DNA of 64,000 nt from positions 18,769,431 to 18,833,430 of the forward strand of contig NC_135564.1 of NCBI RefSeq assembly GCF_964340395.1, written 5' to 3'. Position 1 is the first letter of the stretch, and each line of letters starts with the position of its first letter. Below are positions 63,680 through 64,000 of the stretch, piece after piece. This DNA comes from Glandiceps talaboti (Eukaryota > Hemichordata > Enteropneusta > Spengelidae). Made by a program: the position numbers and the translations under genes. A model generated the notes under the pieces. The model was not told the origin of the DNA and searched no databases. It saw only the letters and a list, made by a program, of their open reading frames with translations.

Positions 63680-64000
63680 ACTTAAGCTTATTCACCACGT
63701 GTTATTACCCGCCAAAACGATATTTCGAAAAATCTTATTTTTGAAAACTTTAGCCAAATTTAAACTTTTAATTTAGTTTATAATCGAATTAGATATTTAT
63801 ATGAACGGAATAATCTCAGAATATTGGTAACACTTGCAATAAGATTTAAGAGCTTTAAACTTGTTCACCATCCGTAATTTCCCGCCAAAAATATATTTTG
63901 AGAAATGGTCATATCTTTGGAAAATTTCTTCTAATTTCGGCCGCATTTTAGATTGTAATCGTACAAGATAATTTTCATGAACGGATTCATGTCAGAATAT
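63680..64000. repeat. Degenerate tandem repeat of about 173 bp, at least two units, cut by the window edge
   Basis: CCCGCCAAAA at 63708 and 63881, preceded by TTCACCA, and ATGAACGGA...TCAGAATAT near 63801 and 63978, keep the same order and spacing. The second unit has TTTCCCGCCAAAA, an E2F consensus match. The array may continue to the right. Confidence 0.65.

Larger units (their letters stand above)
61333..64000 (+). other. First intron of the SV2-like gene (continues past the window)
   Basis: No further exon was found. It contains AC/TATG microsatellites (61848-62095), a GAATT run, LINE fragment 3 (62130-62785), one E2F-like GGCGCCAAA at 63444-63452, and a tandem repeat at the right edge. 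The remainder is unremarkable AT-rich sequence. Confidence 0.7.

Overview
This is animal nuclear DNA: intron-rich, AT-rich, and full of microsatellites, minisatellites, foldback elements and decayed LINE retrotransposons. The genes and the repeat style suggest a marine invertebrate (a lophotrochozoan or an invertebrate deuterostome). The sequence alone does not fix the species.

The + strand from about 300 to beyond 45.5 kb is one gene, the orthologue of CEP152 (Asterless), the centriole-duplication scaffold. I could join 26 coding exons (6009 to 45502) with matching splice phases into one 7,086-nt reading frame for a 2,361-residue protein. An untranslated first exon probably ends at 313. The protein has a short acidic N-terminal block (the PLK4-binding end in vertebrates), a disordered Asn/Gly/Tyr-rich segment, about 1,300 residues of coiled coil, a conserved C-terminal helical block and a Ser-rich tail. 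Part of the coiled coil repeats every 23 residues, marked by tryptophan. A divergent gene of unknown identity starts at 121 on the - strand, so the left edge is a likely bidirectional promoter.

From 45.5 to 60.9 kb lies gene-poor DNA: the CEP152 3' UTR with a long hairpin, a 33-bp minisatellite, a 67-bp array of about 28 copies, two - strand LINE remnants, a 39-bp array of about 50 copies carrying TGACGTAA in nearly every unit, an (AT)n tract, and long TATG/TG tracts.

At 60963 a second + strand gene begins. Its first coding exon encodes the N-terminus and first membrane segment of an SV2-like (synaptic vesicle glycoprotein 2) transporter. The rest lies beyond the window. Its first intron holds more microsatellites, a third LINE fragment related to the second, and a tandem repeat at the right edge with E2F-like sites.

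I saw no tRNA or rRNA genes, CRISPR arrays or prokaryotic features. The most interesting items are the 23-residue tryptophan periodicity in CEP152, the 39-bp bZIP-site array, a LINE 3' hairpin supported by compensatory changes, a tandemly triplicated splice-acceptor region, a possible alternative CEP152 first exon, and the 3' UTR foldback.
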